64,000 bases of DNA, taken from the NCBI RefSeq assembly GCF_014201355.1, contig NZ_JACHEG010000001.1, positions 806,001 through 870,000 of the forward strand. Direction: 5' to 3'. A model generated the notes under the pieces. The model ran no database searches and was not told the origin of the DNA. It saw only the letters and a list, made by a program, of their open reading frames with translations. Shown here piece by piece: positions 18,777 through 27,426 of the stretch; position 1 is the first letter of the stretch; every line of letters begins with the position of its first letter. The stretch comes from Aliirhizobium wenxiniae. GTDB taxonomy: Bacteria > Pseudomonadota > Alphaproteobacteria > Rhizobiales > Rhizobiaceae. The translations under genes and the position numbers were made by a program.

Positions 18777-18984
18777 TCCTTGAGATCGATGCTGCTTTTC
18801 GACGTCGTATATTTAACAAATCCGATACTTACTGGCTCAGTTTGCAGTTTTCGGCTGAACCAGAAGAAACTTACTTAACAATCCTGCAAGAGGTGCCTAC
18901 CTAGGATGAACAGCGGGCAAATATCCCGCAACAGGTGGATGTGCGACCGCACAAATACAACACGTTGTCATATTCAGGAAACCC

Positions 18985-19013
18985 TTGCGTCACAGGGGGC
19001 ATTGTTCTATAGG
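18985..19013 (+). promoter_or_regulatory. Sigma-70-type promoter candidate for rplY
   Basis: TTGCGT (18985-18990), 17 bases, TATAGG (19008-19013). It lies in the 355-bp gap before rplY. A leader hairpin follows (TCCGCGT 19020-19026 with ACGCGGA 19044-19050). Confidence 0.45.
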
Positions 19014-19051
19014 GGCGCGTCCGCGTAGACACCCTTGGAGGCAACGCGGAT

Positions 19052-19076
19052 GGAACGCGTTCTACGCTTTCCGGTT
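19052..19076 (+). promoter_or_regulatory. Candidate EcfG/RpoE2-type promoter for rplY
   Basis: GGAAC (19052-19056) and GTT (19074-19076) with 18 bases between GGAAC and TT, about 55 bases before the rplY start. It matches the rhizobial stress-sigma pattern GGAAC-N18-TT. Confidence 0.45.
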
Positions 19077-19131
19077 CAGAGTGACCATTTTGATCGTCTG
19101 AACTCTCCAAATAACCTCGAAAGGAAATGCC

Positions 19132-19740
19132 ATGAGCCAGGATTCTTACGAGCTCAAGGCCGAGGCGCGCGAACGGGTCGGTAAGGGGTCCTCCCGTGAA
19201 CTTCGCCGCAACGGTTTTATTCCTGCAGTCATCTACGGTGACAAGCAGGCCCCGATTTCAATCGCCCTCAACACCAATGAGGTCACCAAGCGTATCCACG
19301 CCGGCGGCTTCATGACGACGATTGCCACCATTGATCTCGACGGCAAGAAGTACACTGTACTGCCGAAGGATTACCAGCTGGATCCGGTGCGTGACTTCAC
19401 CATGCACGTCGACTTCCTGCGCGTCTCCGGTAACACCGAAGTTACCGTCGACGTTCCGGTCCACTTCGTCAACGAAGACAAGTCCGCGATCAAGCAGGGC
19501 GGCGTCCTGAACATCGTCCGTCACACGGTTGAGTTCCACTGCCCGGCCAACGCCATCCCGGAATTCATCACCGTCGACCTCGACGGCGCCAAGATCGGCG
19601 ACAGCATGCACATTTCGGCCGTCAAGCTGCCGAAGGGCGTGCGCCCGGTTATCACCGACCGCGACTTCACCATCGCCACGCTCGTAGCTCCGGCTGCTGG
19701 TGTTGCTGAAGAAGAAGTTGCCGCTCCTTCCGAAGAATAA
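19132..19740 (+). CDS. rplY: 50S ribosomal protein L25/general stress protein Ctc
   Basis: A 202-residue long-form L25 (CTC type), which binds 5S rRNA in the large subunit. The N-terminal L25 domain (about 5-95) starts [21 protein letters not shown], and the C-terminal TL5-type domain (about 100-185) contains [19 protein letters not shown]. An acidic tail ends it. AAAGGA precedes ATG 19132, and a clean terminator follows. The long gap upstream contains both a housekeeping-type and a stress-type promoter candidate, in line with the stress role of Ctc in other bacteria. Confidence 0.96.
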   Translation: MSQDSYELKAEARERVGKGSSRELRRNGFIPAVIYGDKQAPISIALNTNEVTKRIHAGGFMTTIATIDLDGKKYTVLPKDYQLDPVRDFTMHVDFLRVSGNTEVTVDVPVHFVNEDKSAIKQGGVLNIVRHTVEFHCPANAIPEFITVDLDGAKIGDSMHISAVKLPKGVRPVITDRDFTIATLVAPAAGVAEEEVAAPSEE

Positions 19741-19763
19741 TAGATATTCTTCGATTGAGACAG

Positions 19764-19790
19764 AAAGCCCGCCCCTCGGCGGGCTTTTTT
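19764..19790 (+). terminator. Terminator of rplY
   Basis: A 10-bp perfect stem (19764-19773 with 19778-19787), loop CCTC, T6 at the end and more T downstream. Confidence 0.95.
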
Positions 19791-19933
19791 GTTTTCGTCA
19801 CGGCACGCAGCTCATGCATTTCAGCAAATATTTGGGAGAACGTGTCAGGGAAGTTTAAACATTTGGGTGGAAGGATAGTGGGGAAATACGGGGTGGTATT
19901 TTAAAAAGAGCAATATTGGGCCGGGGAAAACAA

Positions 19934-22309
19934 ATGACTCATTCTGTTGAGAGTCGTTTCATTGCCATAATATCTGGCGCGCTTCTCGTCGTCGTGGCTC
20001 CGCTTTTTACGCTTTTCCTCGCCCTTTCGTCCCAGCAGGCTTCCCAGAGCATCGGTGAGCATGTTGATGTAGTGATGAACAGCAACACCCAGGCGCTCGG
20101 AAAACCGCTATGGGACCTGGATCTGGACAGCATCAGCCAGGTCGCACAGATGATGCTCCTTGATCAGATGGTCCATGCCGTTCAGATCAACGACACCACG
20201 GGCAAGCTCAACGTCTTCGAGGCCGATCCCGGAGCGCCAGAACTCAATACTCTCGAAGCGCGCAGCCAGACGGTAATCTATCGATCCCTGCAGGGACCCC
20301 GTGAAGTCGGCACTTTGACGATCTATGTCCCGGTTGCCAGTTGGTTCTCGGGTCTGCATCAGATCGAGTTTGCATTCATATCCATTTTCATCATCGCCAT
20401 TCTGACCGTCTTCGGCGCAGCTGTTTTCGGCAATAGAACCATGGTCGTTCGGCCTTTGACACGCCTGACCGCTGCGATCGAGGCCACCCGCAGACTCGGC
20501 TCGCGACACCACGTCGACTGGCGCTCCGCCGATGAGATGGGGAGATTGGCAAAAAGTTTCAACGAGATGCAGCTTCTTCTGGAGCGCGAGGAAAAGGAAC
20601 TGAAGCGAGCCCATCAGCAGACGATAGAGATTTACAACCTTACGCCGGCAATGCTGTTCTCATTGACTGCGGGCGACACCGTGGCTGCCGTGAGCGACTA
20701 TTGGCTGTTGGCCACAGGCTACCAGCGAGAAGAAGTTATCGGACAGCATTTTTCGGATTTCCTTTTCGCGGCAGACCGGGCTTCTTTTGAAAATCGCAGA
20801 AGGCACGCCATGGCCCAATGCGTCACGATAGAAATCACGGTACGCTTCCTGTGCAAGAACGGCCGCATTCTCGATGTGCTGATCGCCGAAGCCGATCTCG
20901 GCGCGACCACCACGCATCTTGCTGGCTCGTTAAGTGTCATGACCGACGTGACCGAACTAAAGCAATCCGAATTCCGCAACCATCAGCAGGCGATAACCGA
21001 CCATTTGACGGGGCTGCTGAACAGGCAGGGTTTCGAAGCTGCTCTGGACCGTCATATCGTCGAAGCCGACCGGATGGCGACCCAGCTCGCCTGCCTCTTC
21101 GTCGACCTCGATCGCTTCAAGGCGATCAACGACAATCATGGCCACGCAGCGGGCGACCTCGTTCTGCAGGAATTCGTCGTAAGGCTGCAACCCATGCTGC
21201 ACGAGACGGATACAGTCTCCAGACTTGGCGGCGACGAATTCGCCATCGTGATCGCCGGCCCGGACGCCGAGAGCCGCAGTGCTGATCTGTGCCAGCAGAT
21301 TATCGACATGTTCGAATCGCCGTTTCGTATCGAAGGAACCGGCATAAGACTGAGCGCCAGCGTGGGGGTCGCCTTTTATCCGCAACACGCCGCGACTGCC
21401 GCCGAATTGCTGCAGAAATCCGATCTGGCCATGTATGCACGCAAACGTGACGGCAAGAACGGCGCCAGAGTCTACGATCCCGCTATCCTGACAAGAACCA
21501 GGGAAAAGGCCGAAATTGAAAGCGACATCGAAGTAGGAATTGCAGCCAACTGGTTCGAAGCTCATTTTCAGCCGATCGTAGGCATGGGAAATGGCATACC
21601 CGTCGGGTTCGAAGCACTCATGCGTCTTCGCCACCCTCGCAAGGGCTTGCTTCCCCCGGCTCCGCTAGTCAGCGTTGCGGAAGAAAACGGATCGATTGCC
21701 GCAATCGGCAATCTTATTCTTGAAGACGCAATCGCCAATCTCAATCGCGTTTCTCGCCTTCCTGGCCTTGGCAATACATATGTCGCCGTGAACTTTTCGC
21801 CCTTGCAATTCGAACGCTGCCTTCCTGCACGCCTGACCAGAATGCTGGGTGAAGGGGGCATACTGCCGGCCCGCCTTGTGATCGAAATCACCGAAGCCGT
21901 ATTGATGCATGACGACCCGGAGATTCGCAGAACTCTTTCCGAGCTTCACGATCTCGGTTGCCGCATCGCTCTGGACGATTTCGGCACCGGCTATTCATCT
22001 CTTAGCTATCTGAACAGATTCCCTGTCGATATCGTCAAGATTGATCAATCCTTCGTTCAGTCGCTCCTTGGTGGCGACACCGATCTGGAGCGAAAAAGCC
22101 GGATGCTGATCGAAGGCATTACGACCATTTCGCATCAGATGCAGTGCAAGGTCGTGGCGGAAGGCGTTGAAACGGCGCAGCAGCGGCAACAGCTGATGCA
22201 GATCGGCGTCGACTACGCACAGGGCTATCACTTCTCCAGGCCTCGCGAAATCAATGACTTGCTGGCAGATTTTTCTGGACACCCCAGCAAGGCATCGCTC
22301 GCCAGCTGA
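19934..22309 (+). CDS. Membrane PAS-GGDEF-EAL cyclic-di-GMP enzyme
   Basis: A 791-residue inner-membrane protein. A first helix (about residues 10-32), a periplasmic sensor of roughly 110 residues and a second helix (about 145-165) are followed by HAMP, PAS, GGDEF (intact at 432-436) and EAL (intact EAL at 560-562, with LDDFGTGYSS, KIDQSF and EGVE). Both catalytic halves look active. ATG 19934 is chosen because GGGGA sits upstream; an in-frame TTG at 19916 is less likely. It lies between rplY and pth together with a periplasmic binding protein. Confidence 0.93.
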   Translation: MTHSVESRFIAIISGALLVVVAPLFTLFLALSSQQASQSIGEHVDVVMNSNTQALGKPLWDLDLDSISQVAQMMLLDQMVHAVQINDTTGKLNVFEADPGAPELNTLEARSQTVIYRSLQGPREVGTLTIYVPVASWFSGLHQIEFAFISIFIIAILTVFGAAVFGNRTMVVRPLTRLTAAIEATRRLGSRHHVDWRSADEMGRLAKSFNEMQLLLEREEKELKRAHQQTIEIYNLTPAMLFSLTAGDTVAAVSDYWLLATGYQREEVIGQHFSDFLFAADRASFENRRRHAMAQCVTIEITVRFLCKNGRILDVLIAEADLGATTTHLAGSLSVMTDVTELKQSEFRNHQQAITDHLTGLLNRQGFEAALDRHIVEADRMATQLACLFVDLDRFKAINDNHGHAAGDLVLQEFVVRLQPMLHETDTVSRLGGDEFAIVIAGPDAESRSADLCQQIIDMFESPFRIEGTGIRLSASVGVAFYPQHAATAAELLQKSDLAMYARKRDGKNGARVYDPAILTRTREKAEIESDIEVGIAANWFEAHFQPIVGMGNGIPVGFEALMRLRHPRKGLLPPAPLVSVAEENGSIAAIGNLILEDAIANLNRVSRLPGLGNTYVAVNFSPLQFERCLPARLTRMLGEGGILPARLVIEITEAVLMHDDPEIRRTLSELHDLGCRIALDDFGTGYSSLSYLNRFPVDIVKIDQSFVQSLLGGDTDLERKSRMLIEGITTISHQMQCKVVAEGVETAQQRQQLMQIGVDYAQGYHFSRPREINDLLADFSGHPSKASLAS

Positions 22310-22467
22310 ACGGTGAAATGTCACATTTAGATATGCATGCCAATTGCGCAGTTGCGCATGTGTAAGGACAGGCGGTGATATTGGGACATGAAGCGCACAG
22401 AGTGCATATGACAGAGCGCCTCAAGCTTCGAGGCACGACGCTTCCAGCAACATTTCGGAGGCCCGCG

Positions 22468-23205
22468 ATGAAGATGATGATTGCACTGATCGGCATGCTC
22501 GGAGCAATAGCGCCCGCCTTTGCCCAGGCTGCGGTGACGCTCACGACTGAATCATATCCTCCGTTCATTTATCGTAACGCAGACGGGACATATGGCGGGT
22601 CGAGCGTAGAACAGGTCGCCGCGCTGATGGGGAAGGCAGGCATTCCGTTCACCATGGAGATAATGCCTTGGGCACGAGCAATCACCCTTGCCGAGACTTT
22701 GCCCATGCACTGTGCCTTTTCCGCTGCGCGCATTCCAGAACGGGAAGACCGGTTCAAATGGGTGACCCCCATCAGCATCAGCCGGCATGTCCTGGTACGC
22801 CTTAAGGGGTCTCATGTGACGGCAAGCACACTCGACGAAGCCAAGCGCTACACAATAGGCACGCACCGGGCGGACTTCACGGAGACCCTGTTGCGCGAAC
22901 GAGGTTTCCCCTCGATCGATCTGAGCTCGGATTTTGAAATCACGCTCAACAAACTCCTGGAACAACGCGTTGACATGATGCCGATGTCGGACAACATCTT
23001 TGAAAAGCTAAAACTCGAAGGAAAGCCGGTGGAAATCGCTCTACCCTTTTCGGAAAGTCACTTTGGCATGGCCTGTAACAAGCAGATGCCCGATGACATG
23101 ATCACCCGCATGCAGGATGGACTGGATGCACTAATCCGCGAAAAAGGCCAGGATGAAATCCTCCAGCGCTACGGACTGAAGCCTCTCCGCTTGTGGGAAA
23201 AATAG
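22468..23205 (+). CDS. Periplasmic solute-binding protein (SBP_bac_3-like), no transporter partner
   Basis: A 245-residue secreted protein. The signal peptide MKMMIALIGMLGAIAPAFAQA is followed by a family-3 binding-protein core: LTTESYPPFIYRN at the start, and WVTPISISRHVLV and MMPMSDNIFEKL in the middle. ATG 22468 has GGAGG six bases upstream. No ABC permease or ATPase is nearby. Given the GGDEF-EAL gene 158 bases upstream with its periplasmic domain, it may present a ligand to that sensor; this is inference. Confidence 0.82.
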   Translation: MKMMIALIGMLGAIAPAFAQAAVTLTTESYPPFIYRNADGTYGGSSVEQVAALMGKAGIPFTMEIMPWARAITLAETLPMHCAFSAARIPEREDRFKWVTPISISRHVLVRLKGSHVTASTLDEAKRYTIGTHRADFTETLLRERGFPSIDLSSDFEITLNKLLEQRVDMMPMSDNIFEKLKLEGKPVEIALPFSESHFGMACNKQMPDDMITRMQDGLDALIREKGQDEILQRYGLKPLRLWEK

Positions 23206-23272
23206 ACCTATAGACATTGACAGTGCCGTCATTTCGCGGTGGTGACAGAGCGCAGAAAGACGGAGAGTTTCA

Positions 23273-23998
23273 ATGTTGATCATTGCTGGCCTTGGCAATC
23301 CCGGAGCGCAATACGCAGGCAACCGCCACAATGTCGGTTTCATGGCCGTCGACGCCATTCAGCGACGGGCGGGCTTTTCGCCTTGGTCGAAGAAGTTCAA
23401 GGCCGTGATCTCAGAAGGCGAGATCGACGGCGAGAAGGTTCTGTTGATGAAGCCGCAGACCTTCATGAATCTCTCGGGCGAAGCCGTTGGCGAAGCCATG
23501 CGCTTCTACAAGCTGACGCCAGCAAATATCGTCGCGATCTACGACGAACTCGATCTGCCACCGGGAAGAACGCGGCTCAAGACAGCTGGAGGCCACGGTG
23601 GGCACAACGGCATCAAATCGCTCGACGCCCATTGCGGCAAGGATTATCGCCGGCTGCGCATTGGCATCGGTCACCCCGGAAACAAGGAACTGGTGCACGG
23701 ACATGTCCTGGGAGATTTCGCCAAGTCTGACAAGGTCTGGCTGGAACCGCTGATGGACGCGATCGCCGACAATGCCGGGATGCTGATCAAGGGCGAGGAC
23801 TCGCAGTTGATGAACAAGCTGACGCTTGCCGTAGGCGGCAAGCCAGAGCCGGAAAAACCGGCGGCAAAACAGCCGCAACCCCAAAAACCAGCCGGCCAAT
23901 CCCACATCCGTCAGGCTCGCAATGGCGGAAAGCCGAACCTTCCGTCATCAGGTCCGATGGCTGATATGCTGAAGAAGATGTTCGGCCCAAAGGAGTAG
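23273..23998 (+). CDS. pth: Peptidyl-tRNA hydrolase with C-terminal extension
   Basis: Releases tRNA from peptidyl-tRNA dropped by stalled ribosomes. The 190-residue core has the catalytic His20 in GNRHNVGF, Asn10 in [17 protein letters not shown] and YDELDLPPG. At 241 residues it is longer than the family norm because of a Pro/Lys/Gln-rich tail (about 183-225) and a short basic end, common in rhizobial proteins. It starts at ATG 23273. Confidence 0.96.
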   Translation: MLIIAGLGNPGAQYAGNRHNVGFMAVDAIQRRAGFSPWSKKFKAVISEGEIDGEKVLLMKPQTFMNLSGEAVGEAMRFYKLTPANIVAIYDELDLPPGRTRLKTAGGHGGHNGIKSLDAHCGKDYRRLRIGIGHPGNKELVHGHVLGDFAKSDKVWLEPLMDAIADNAGMLIKGEDSQLMNKLTLAVGGKPEPEKPAAKQPQPQKPAGQSHIRQARNGGKPNLPSSGPMADMLKKMFGPKE

Positions 23999-24008
23999 CC
24001 GTACGCCG

Positions 24009-24317
24009 CTATTCCTCAGGCTCCGTAGTGAACATCAGCGGATAGCCCGCTTCCTTCGCAAGATCCACCGCCTCCTTGGCCTTCGTTTCGGCAATATCCT
24101 TGGCGCAGACGACAACCACGCAGGAACCAAGCCGATGCGCGGTCATCATCACCCGCAAACCCGCTTCCTCGCTCATGTGAAAAACGGCTTTCAGGACCAT
24201 GGTGACAAACCCGCGCGGCGTATAATCGTCATTGAGCAGGATGACCTTGTAGAGTTTCGGTCGCTCCAGCTTGGGTTTCGATTTCGTTTTCGGGGTGAGA
24301 ACCGTATCTTCGGCCAT
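24009..24317 (-). CDS. clpS: ATP-dependent Clp protease adaptor ClpS, ClpS2-like pocket
   Basis: A 102-residue N-degron adaptor that binds N-terminal bulky residues and hands substrates to ClpA. ATG 24317 is chosen because GGAGGTCAAGCTG precedes it; the in-frame ATG at 24332 has no such site. The binding-loop NDDYTP is present and the pocket histidine is kept in MMTAHRLG. The gatekeeper methionine of E. coli ClpS (Met40 in YTPMEFV) is Arg here (YTPRGFV), and the following HxEG stretch is also altered. Rhizobiaceae often carry two ClpS proteins, and this looks like the divergent one. Confidence 0.9.
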   Translation of the reverse strand: MAEDTVLTPKTKSKPKLERPKLYKVILLNDDYTPRGFVTMVLKAVFHMSEEAGLRVMMTAHRLGSCVVVVCAKDIAETKAKEAVDLAKEAGYPLMFTTEPEE

Positions 24318-24498
24318 CAGCTTGACCTCCATGTGAGGAAAGCCTCAATCGGGCATAAGAGTTATCTTGCGCCGCAGCAGGAAGATTTCAAGCCATAGCG
24401 TCTCCTGAGACGGATGCAGAATATCGCAAGCCTTGACCCGCAAGGCACTTTCCCCCATAGCCACTGCAAACTCAGTTAAACGATAGGTTTCATCCCCG

Positions 24499-25602
24499 AT
24501 GGGCTTTAAATGCGGTATCGTCGGACTGCCCAATGTCGGCAAGTCCACCCTTTTCAACGCACTGACTAAGACGGCTGCCGCGCAGGCTGCGAACTATCCG
24601 TTCTGCACGATCGAGCCGAATACTGGTGAAGTTGCTGTTCCGGACGCGCGCATGCAGCAGCTTGCGACGATCGCCGGCTCTAAGGAAATCATTCCGACCC
24701 GCATCTCCTTCGTCGACATTGCCGGCCTCGTGCGCGGCGCATCCAAGGGTGAAGGCCTGGGCAACAAGTTCCTTGCCAACATCCGCGAAGTGGACGCCGT
24801 CGTTCACGTGCTGCGCTGTTTCGAAGATGACGACATCACCCATGTCGAAGGCCGCATCAACCCGGTCGGCGATGCCGAGACGATCGAAACCGAGCTGATG
24901 CTCGCCGACCTCGAAAGCCTGGAGCGCCGCGTCGAGCAGACCCGCAAGCGCGCAACCGGCAAGGACAAAGAGTCCGTCGCTCAGCTTCCGGTCATGGAAG
25001 CCGTGATCAAGCTGCTGCAGGACGGCAAGCCGGCTCGCCTGCTCCTGCAGACGCTGGAACCTGAAGAGATCGAGATTCTCAAGAGCCTCAACCTTTTGAC
25101 ATCGCATCCGGTTCTCTACGTTTGCAACGTCGCCGAAGGCGACGCGGTGGACGGCAACGAGCATACCAAGGCTGTTGCCGAAATGGCAAAGGCGCAAGGC
25201 GCCGAATGCGTCATCATTTCCGCCGCGATCGAATCCGAAGTCGCTCAGCTCCCCGAGGAGGAAGCCAAGGAATTCCTTGGCGCGCTCGGCCTTGAAGAAG
25301 CAGGCCTCGACCGCCTGATCCGTGCAGGCTATCACCTGCTCGACCTGATCACCTATTTCACCGTCGGCCCGAAGGAATGCCGTGCCTGGACGATCCGTCG
25401 CGGCACCAAGGCGCCGCAGGCCGCCGGCGTCATCCATACCGATTTCGAACGAGGCTTCATCCGCGCCTTCACCATCTCCTACGACGATTACGTCGCTTAC
25501 AAGGGCGAAGTCGGCGCGAAGGAAGCAGGCAAGGGTCGCGACGAAGGCAAGGAATATGTGGTCAGCGACGGCGACGTCATCCACTTCCGCTTCAACACGT
25601 AA
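24499..25602 (+). CDS. ychF: Redox-regulated ATPase YchF (Obg family)
   Basis: A 367-residue P-loop NTPase of the OLA1/YchF group that prefers ATP and binds ribosomes. The Walker A is GLPNVGKST (residues 9-17), the switch II region reads VDIAGLVRGASKGEGLGN, and the C-terminal TGS domain contains RAWTIRRGTKAPQAAGVIHTDFERGFI. Length and start (ATG 24499) are standard. The pth-ychF neighbourhood is conserved in rhizobia, here with clpS inserted on the opposite strand. Confidence 0.96.
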   Translation: MGFKCGIVGLPNVGKSTLFNALTKTAAAQAANYPFCTIEPNTGEVAVPDARMQQLATIAGSKEIIPTRISFVDIAGLVRGASKGEGLGNKFLANIREVDAVVHVLRCFEDDDITHVEGRINPVGDAETIETELMLADLESLERRVEQTRKRATGKDKESVAQLPVMEAVIKLLQDGKPARLLLQTLEPEEIEILKSLNLLTSHPVLYVCNVAEGDAVDGNEHTKAVAEMAKAQGAECVIISAAIESEVAQLPEEEAKEFLGALGLEEAGLDRLIRAGYHLLDLITYFTVGPKECRAWTIRRGTKAPQAAGVIHTDFERGFIRAFTISYDDYVAYKGEVGAKEAGKGRDEGKEYVVSDGDVIHFRFNT

Positions 25603-25618
25603 GATCGAAAACCACGCG

Positions 25619-25645
25619 CTACGGCCGGGAAATTCCCGGCCGTAG
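25619..25645. terminator. Perfect 13-bp inverted repeat after ychF
   Basis: Arms 25619-25631 and 25633-25645 are exact complements around a single central base. It starts 17 bases after the ychF stop and 28 bases before the MaoC start. There is no U-run, so it may be a processing or stabilising hairpin rather than a classical terminator. Confidence 0.55.
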
Positions 25646-25672
25646 CCTTATCCTCCATTGCCGAGGCGCCCC

Positions 25673-26146
25673 ATGCTTTACCTCGAGGATTTCACCCCCG
25701 GCCGCGTTTTGGCGCTTGCCTCCTGCACGCTCGATGCCGCGGCAATCATCGAATTCGCCAGCGAATTCGATCCACAGCCGATGCATCTCGACGAAGAGGC
25801 CGGCAAGGCCAGCATTCTCGGCGGACTGGCGGCATCGGGCTGGCACACGGCAAGCCTCTTCATGCGCATGATGTATGACGGTTGGCTGGCAGATTCCTCA
25901 TCCGAGGGTTCGCCCGGCATTGAATTCATGGAATGGAAGAAGCCTGTTCTTGCGGGAGATACGCTGTCCGGCCGCTCGACGGTGATCGAGGCGCGGCCGC
26001 TCCGCTCGCGGCCCGGTCTCGGCCTCGTCAAATTCCTCCACGAAGTCATCAACCAGAACGGCGAGGTCGTCATGCGCGGCGAAAACCCGATCATGTTCCG
26101 CGCCCGCCCTGCCGACGAAACGGCAACTGCGGGAGACAGGGCATGA
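25673..26146 (+). CDS. MaoC-family hotdog-fold dehydratase, first of a pair
   Basis: A 157-residue hotdog-fold protein with the hydratase-2 type motif FASEFDPQPMHLDEEAGKAS near residue 30, including the catalytic-type Asp and His. ATG 25673 has GAGG upstream. MaoC-type proteins hydrate or dehydrate enoyl-CoA thioesters; the precise substrate is unknown. Its stop overlaps the start of a second MaoC-like gene by four bases, so the two are translated together and may form a heterodimer. Confidence 0.88.
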   Translation: MLYLEDFTPGRVLALASCTLDAAAIIEFASEFDPQPMHLDEEAGKASILGGLAASGWHTASLFMRMMYDGWLADSSSEGSPGIEFMEWKKPVLAGDTLSGRSTVIEARPLRSRPGLGLVKFLHEVINQNGEVVMRGENPIMFRARPADETATAGDRA

Positions 26147-26610
26147 AACTCGCCGACATCTCCCCACCCGGCCAGACGGTCGTCACCGGCTCGCTGCTAT
26201 TCACCGCAGAAGACATCATAGCCTTCGCCAGGAAATACGATCCCCAGCCCTTTCATACCGATCCGGAAGCCGCAAAGAACTTTGTCTTTGGCGGCCTGTG
26301 CGCATCCGGATGGCATACCTGCGCGGGCTGGATGAAGATGTTTATTGCCTACTGGGCAAAGGAACATGCTCGCCTTCTCGCGGAAGGCATCGAGCCGCCC
26401 AAGCTCGGCCCCTCGCCCGGCTTCAAGAAGCTGCAATGGCTGAAACCCGTTTATGCCGGCGATACGATCACCTATTCGGTGACGCTCATCGAAAGCCGCC
26501 CGCTGATGTCGCGGCCAGGAACGTCGATCAACCTGACGGCCAACCAGGGCGTCAACCAGAAGGGCGAGACCGTTCTGCGCTTCGAGAGCACAGTTCTGGA
26601 ATTCGATTAA
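26143..26610 (+). CDS. MaoC-family hotdog-fold dehydratase, second of a pair
   Basis: A 155-residue paralogue of the preceding gene with the same motif, FARKYDPQPFHTDPEAAKN near residue 27, and a shared core (FGGLCASGWHT versus LGGLAASGWHT). It starts at ATG 26143 inside the previous stop (ATGA). The two arose by tandem duplication. The final TAA overlaps the stop codon of the converging lysE-type gene. Confidence 0.88.
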   Translation: MKLADISPPGQTVVTGSLLFTAEDIIAFARKYDPQPFHTDPEAAKNFVFGGLCASGWHTCAGWMKMFIAYWAKEHARLLAEGIEPPKLGPSPGFKKLQWLKPVYAGDTITYSVTLIESRPLMSRPGTSINLTANQGVNQKGETVLRFESTVLEFD

Positions 26611-27218
26611 CGTGCAACGACCACGGCAGCCCCTGCGCCGATCATCATTGTCCCCGCAGCGCGGTTGGCCCGCCGCACGATAAGGGGATTGCGAAGCGCA
26701 TACCGTGCGCGGCTGGCAAGCGCCACATGCCCGCCCACGACGACGACTTCCACGGTGAGGATGATCATCGCCAGCACCACGCCATCCGCAACGGCTAACT
26801 GGGTGCTGACTACATTCGGCAACAGCGCGATATAGAAAAGCGGCATCTTGGGATTGCCAAGATTGAGAACCACGCCAGTCAGATAGGCGCCGAGCACGCG
26901 TCCATTGGCCTGAGGCCTAAGCGCAGGCACCACCGGTTCAGCCATCCAGAGCCTGATCCCCGTCCAGACGAGATAGATCGCGCCGCCATAGCGCAGGACA
27001 GTCATTACGACACCCATCTCGCTGGCGACGACAGACAGGCCGAAAACCGCCAGCGCCAGAAACATGAGAATGCCGGTGCACGTCCCTGCCCCATAGGCAA
27101 TCCCTGACAAGACACCCTGCCCGATGGTTCGGGCAACGATCGCCACATTATCCGGACCAGGACTGGCAGCAAAAAATAGAAAGGCCGCTGCAAAACCAAA
27201 AAGCGCAGTAACGTCCAT
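26607..27218 (-). CDS. LysE/RhtB-family amino-acid exporter
   Basis: A 203-residue inner-membrane protein with about six helices. The N-terminal FAAASPGPDNVAIVART matches the family signature, and the mid-region VVLNLGNPKMPLFYIALLP matches the second one. ATG 27218 (MDVTALFGFAA) is preferred because GGAG sits six bases upstream; ATG 27230 is the alternative. It should export an amino acid or derivative by proton exchange; the substrate is not determinable. The gene converges on the MaoC pair with a four-base overlap. Confidence 0.88.
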   Translation of the reverse strand: MDVTALFGFAAAFLFFAASPGPDNVAIVARTIGQGVLSGIAYGAGTCTGILMFLALAVFGLSVVASEMGVVMTVLRYGGAIYLVWTGIRLWMAEPVVPALRPQANGRVLGAYLTGVVLNLGNPKMPLFYIALLPNVVSTQLAVADGVVLAMIILTVEVVVVGGHVALASRARYALRNPLIVRRANRAAGTMMIGAGAAVVVAR

Positions 27219-27426
27219 CTGATTCTCCATCGTAAAGATGAAAAACTATCAGCGTCGCCTCCTCCCGCAATCCTAAGGATCTGGGGGGCACGAAAGAATG
27301 GGGCCGCGTCAAAATTCAAGTTTGCTACAAGTCCCGCCATCGCTATATCCAAAGGAATATCACGAACTACTCCTCACCACTGTGGCTGCTCAAAGCCTCC
27401 TCCCCTTATCATCAGCCTGGCTTCTC

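Noticed and set aside
23217-23250. TTGACA upstream of pth as a promoter
   Set aside because: No acceptable -10 at 16-18 bases.
24490-25584. A 364-codon reverse frame opposite ychF
   Set aside because: ychF is fully supported; the antisense frame has no motifs.
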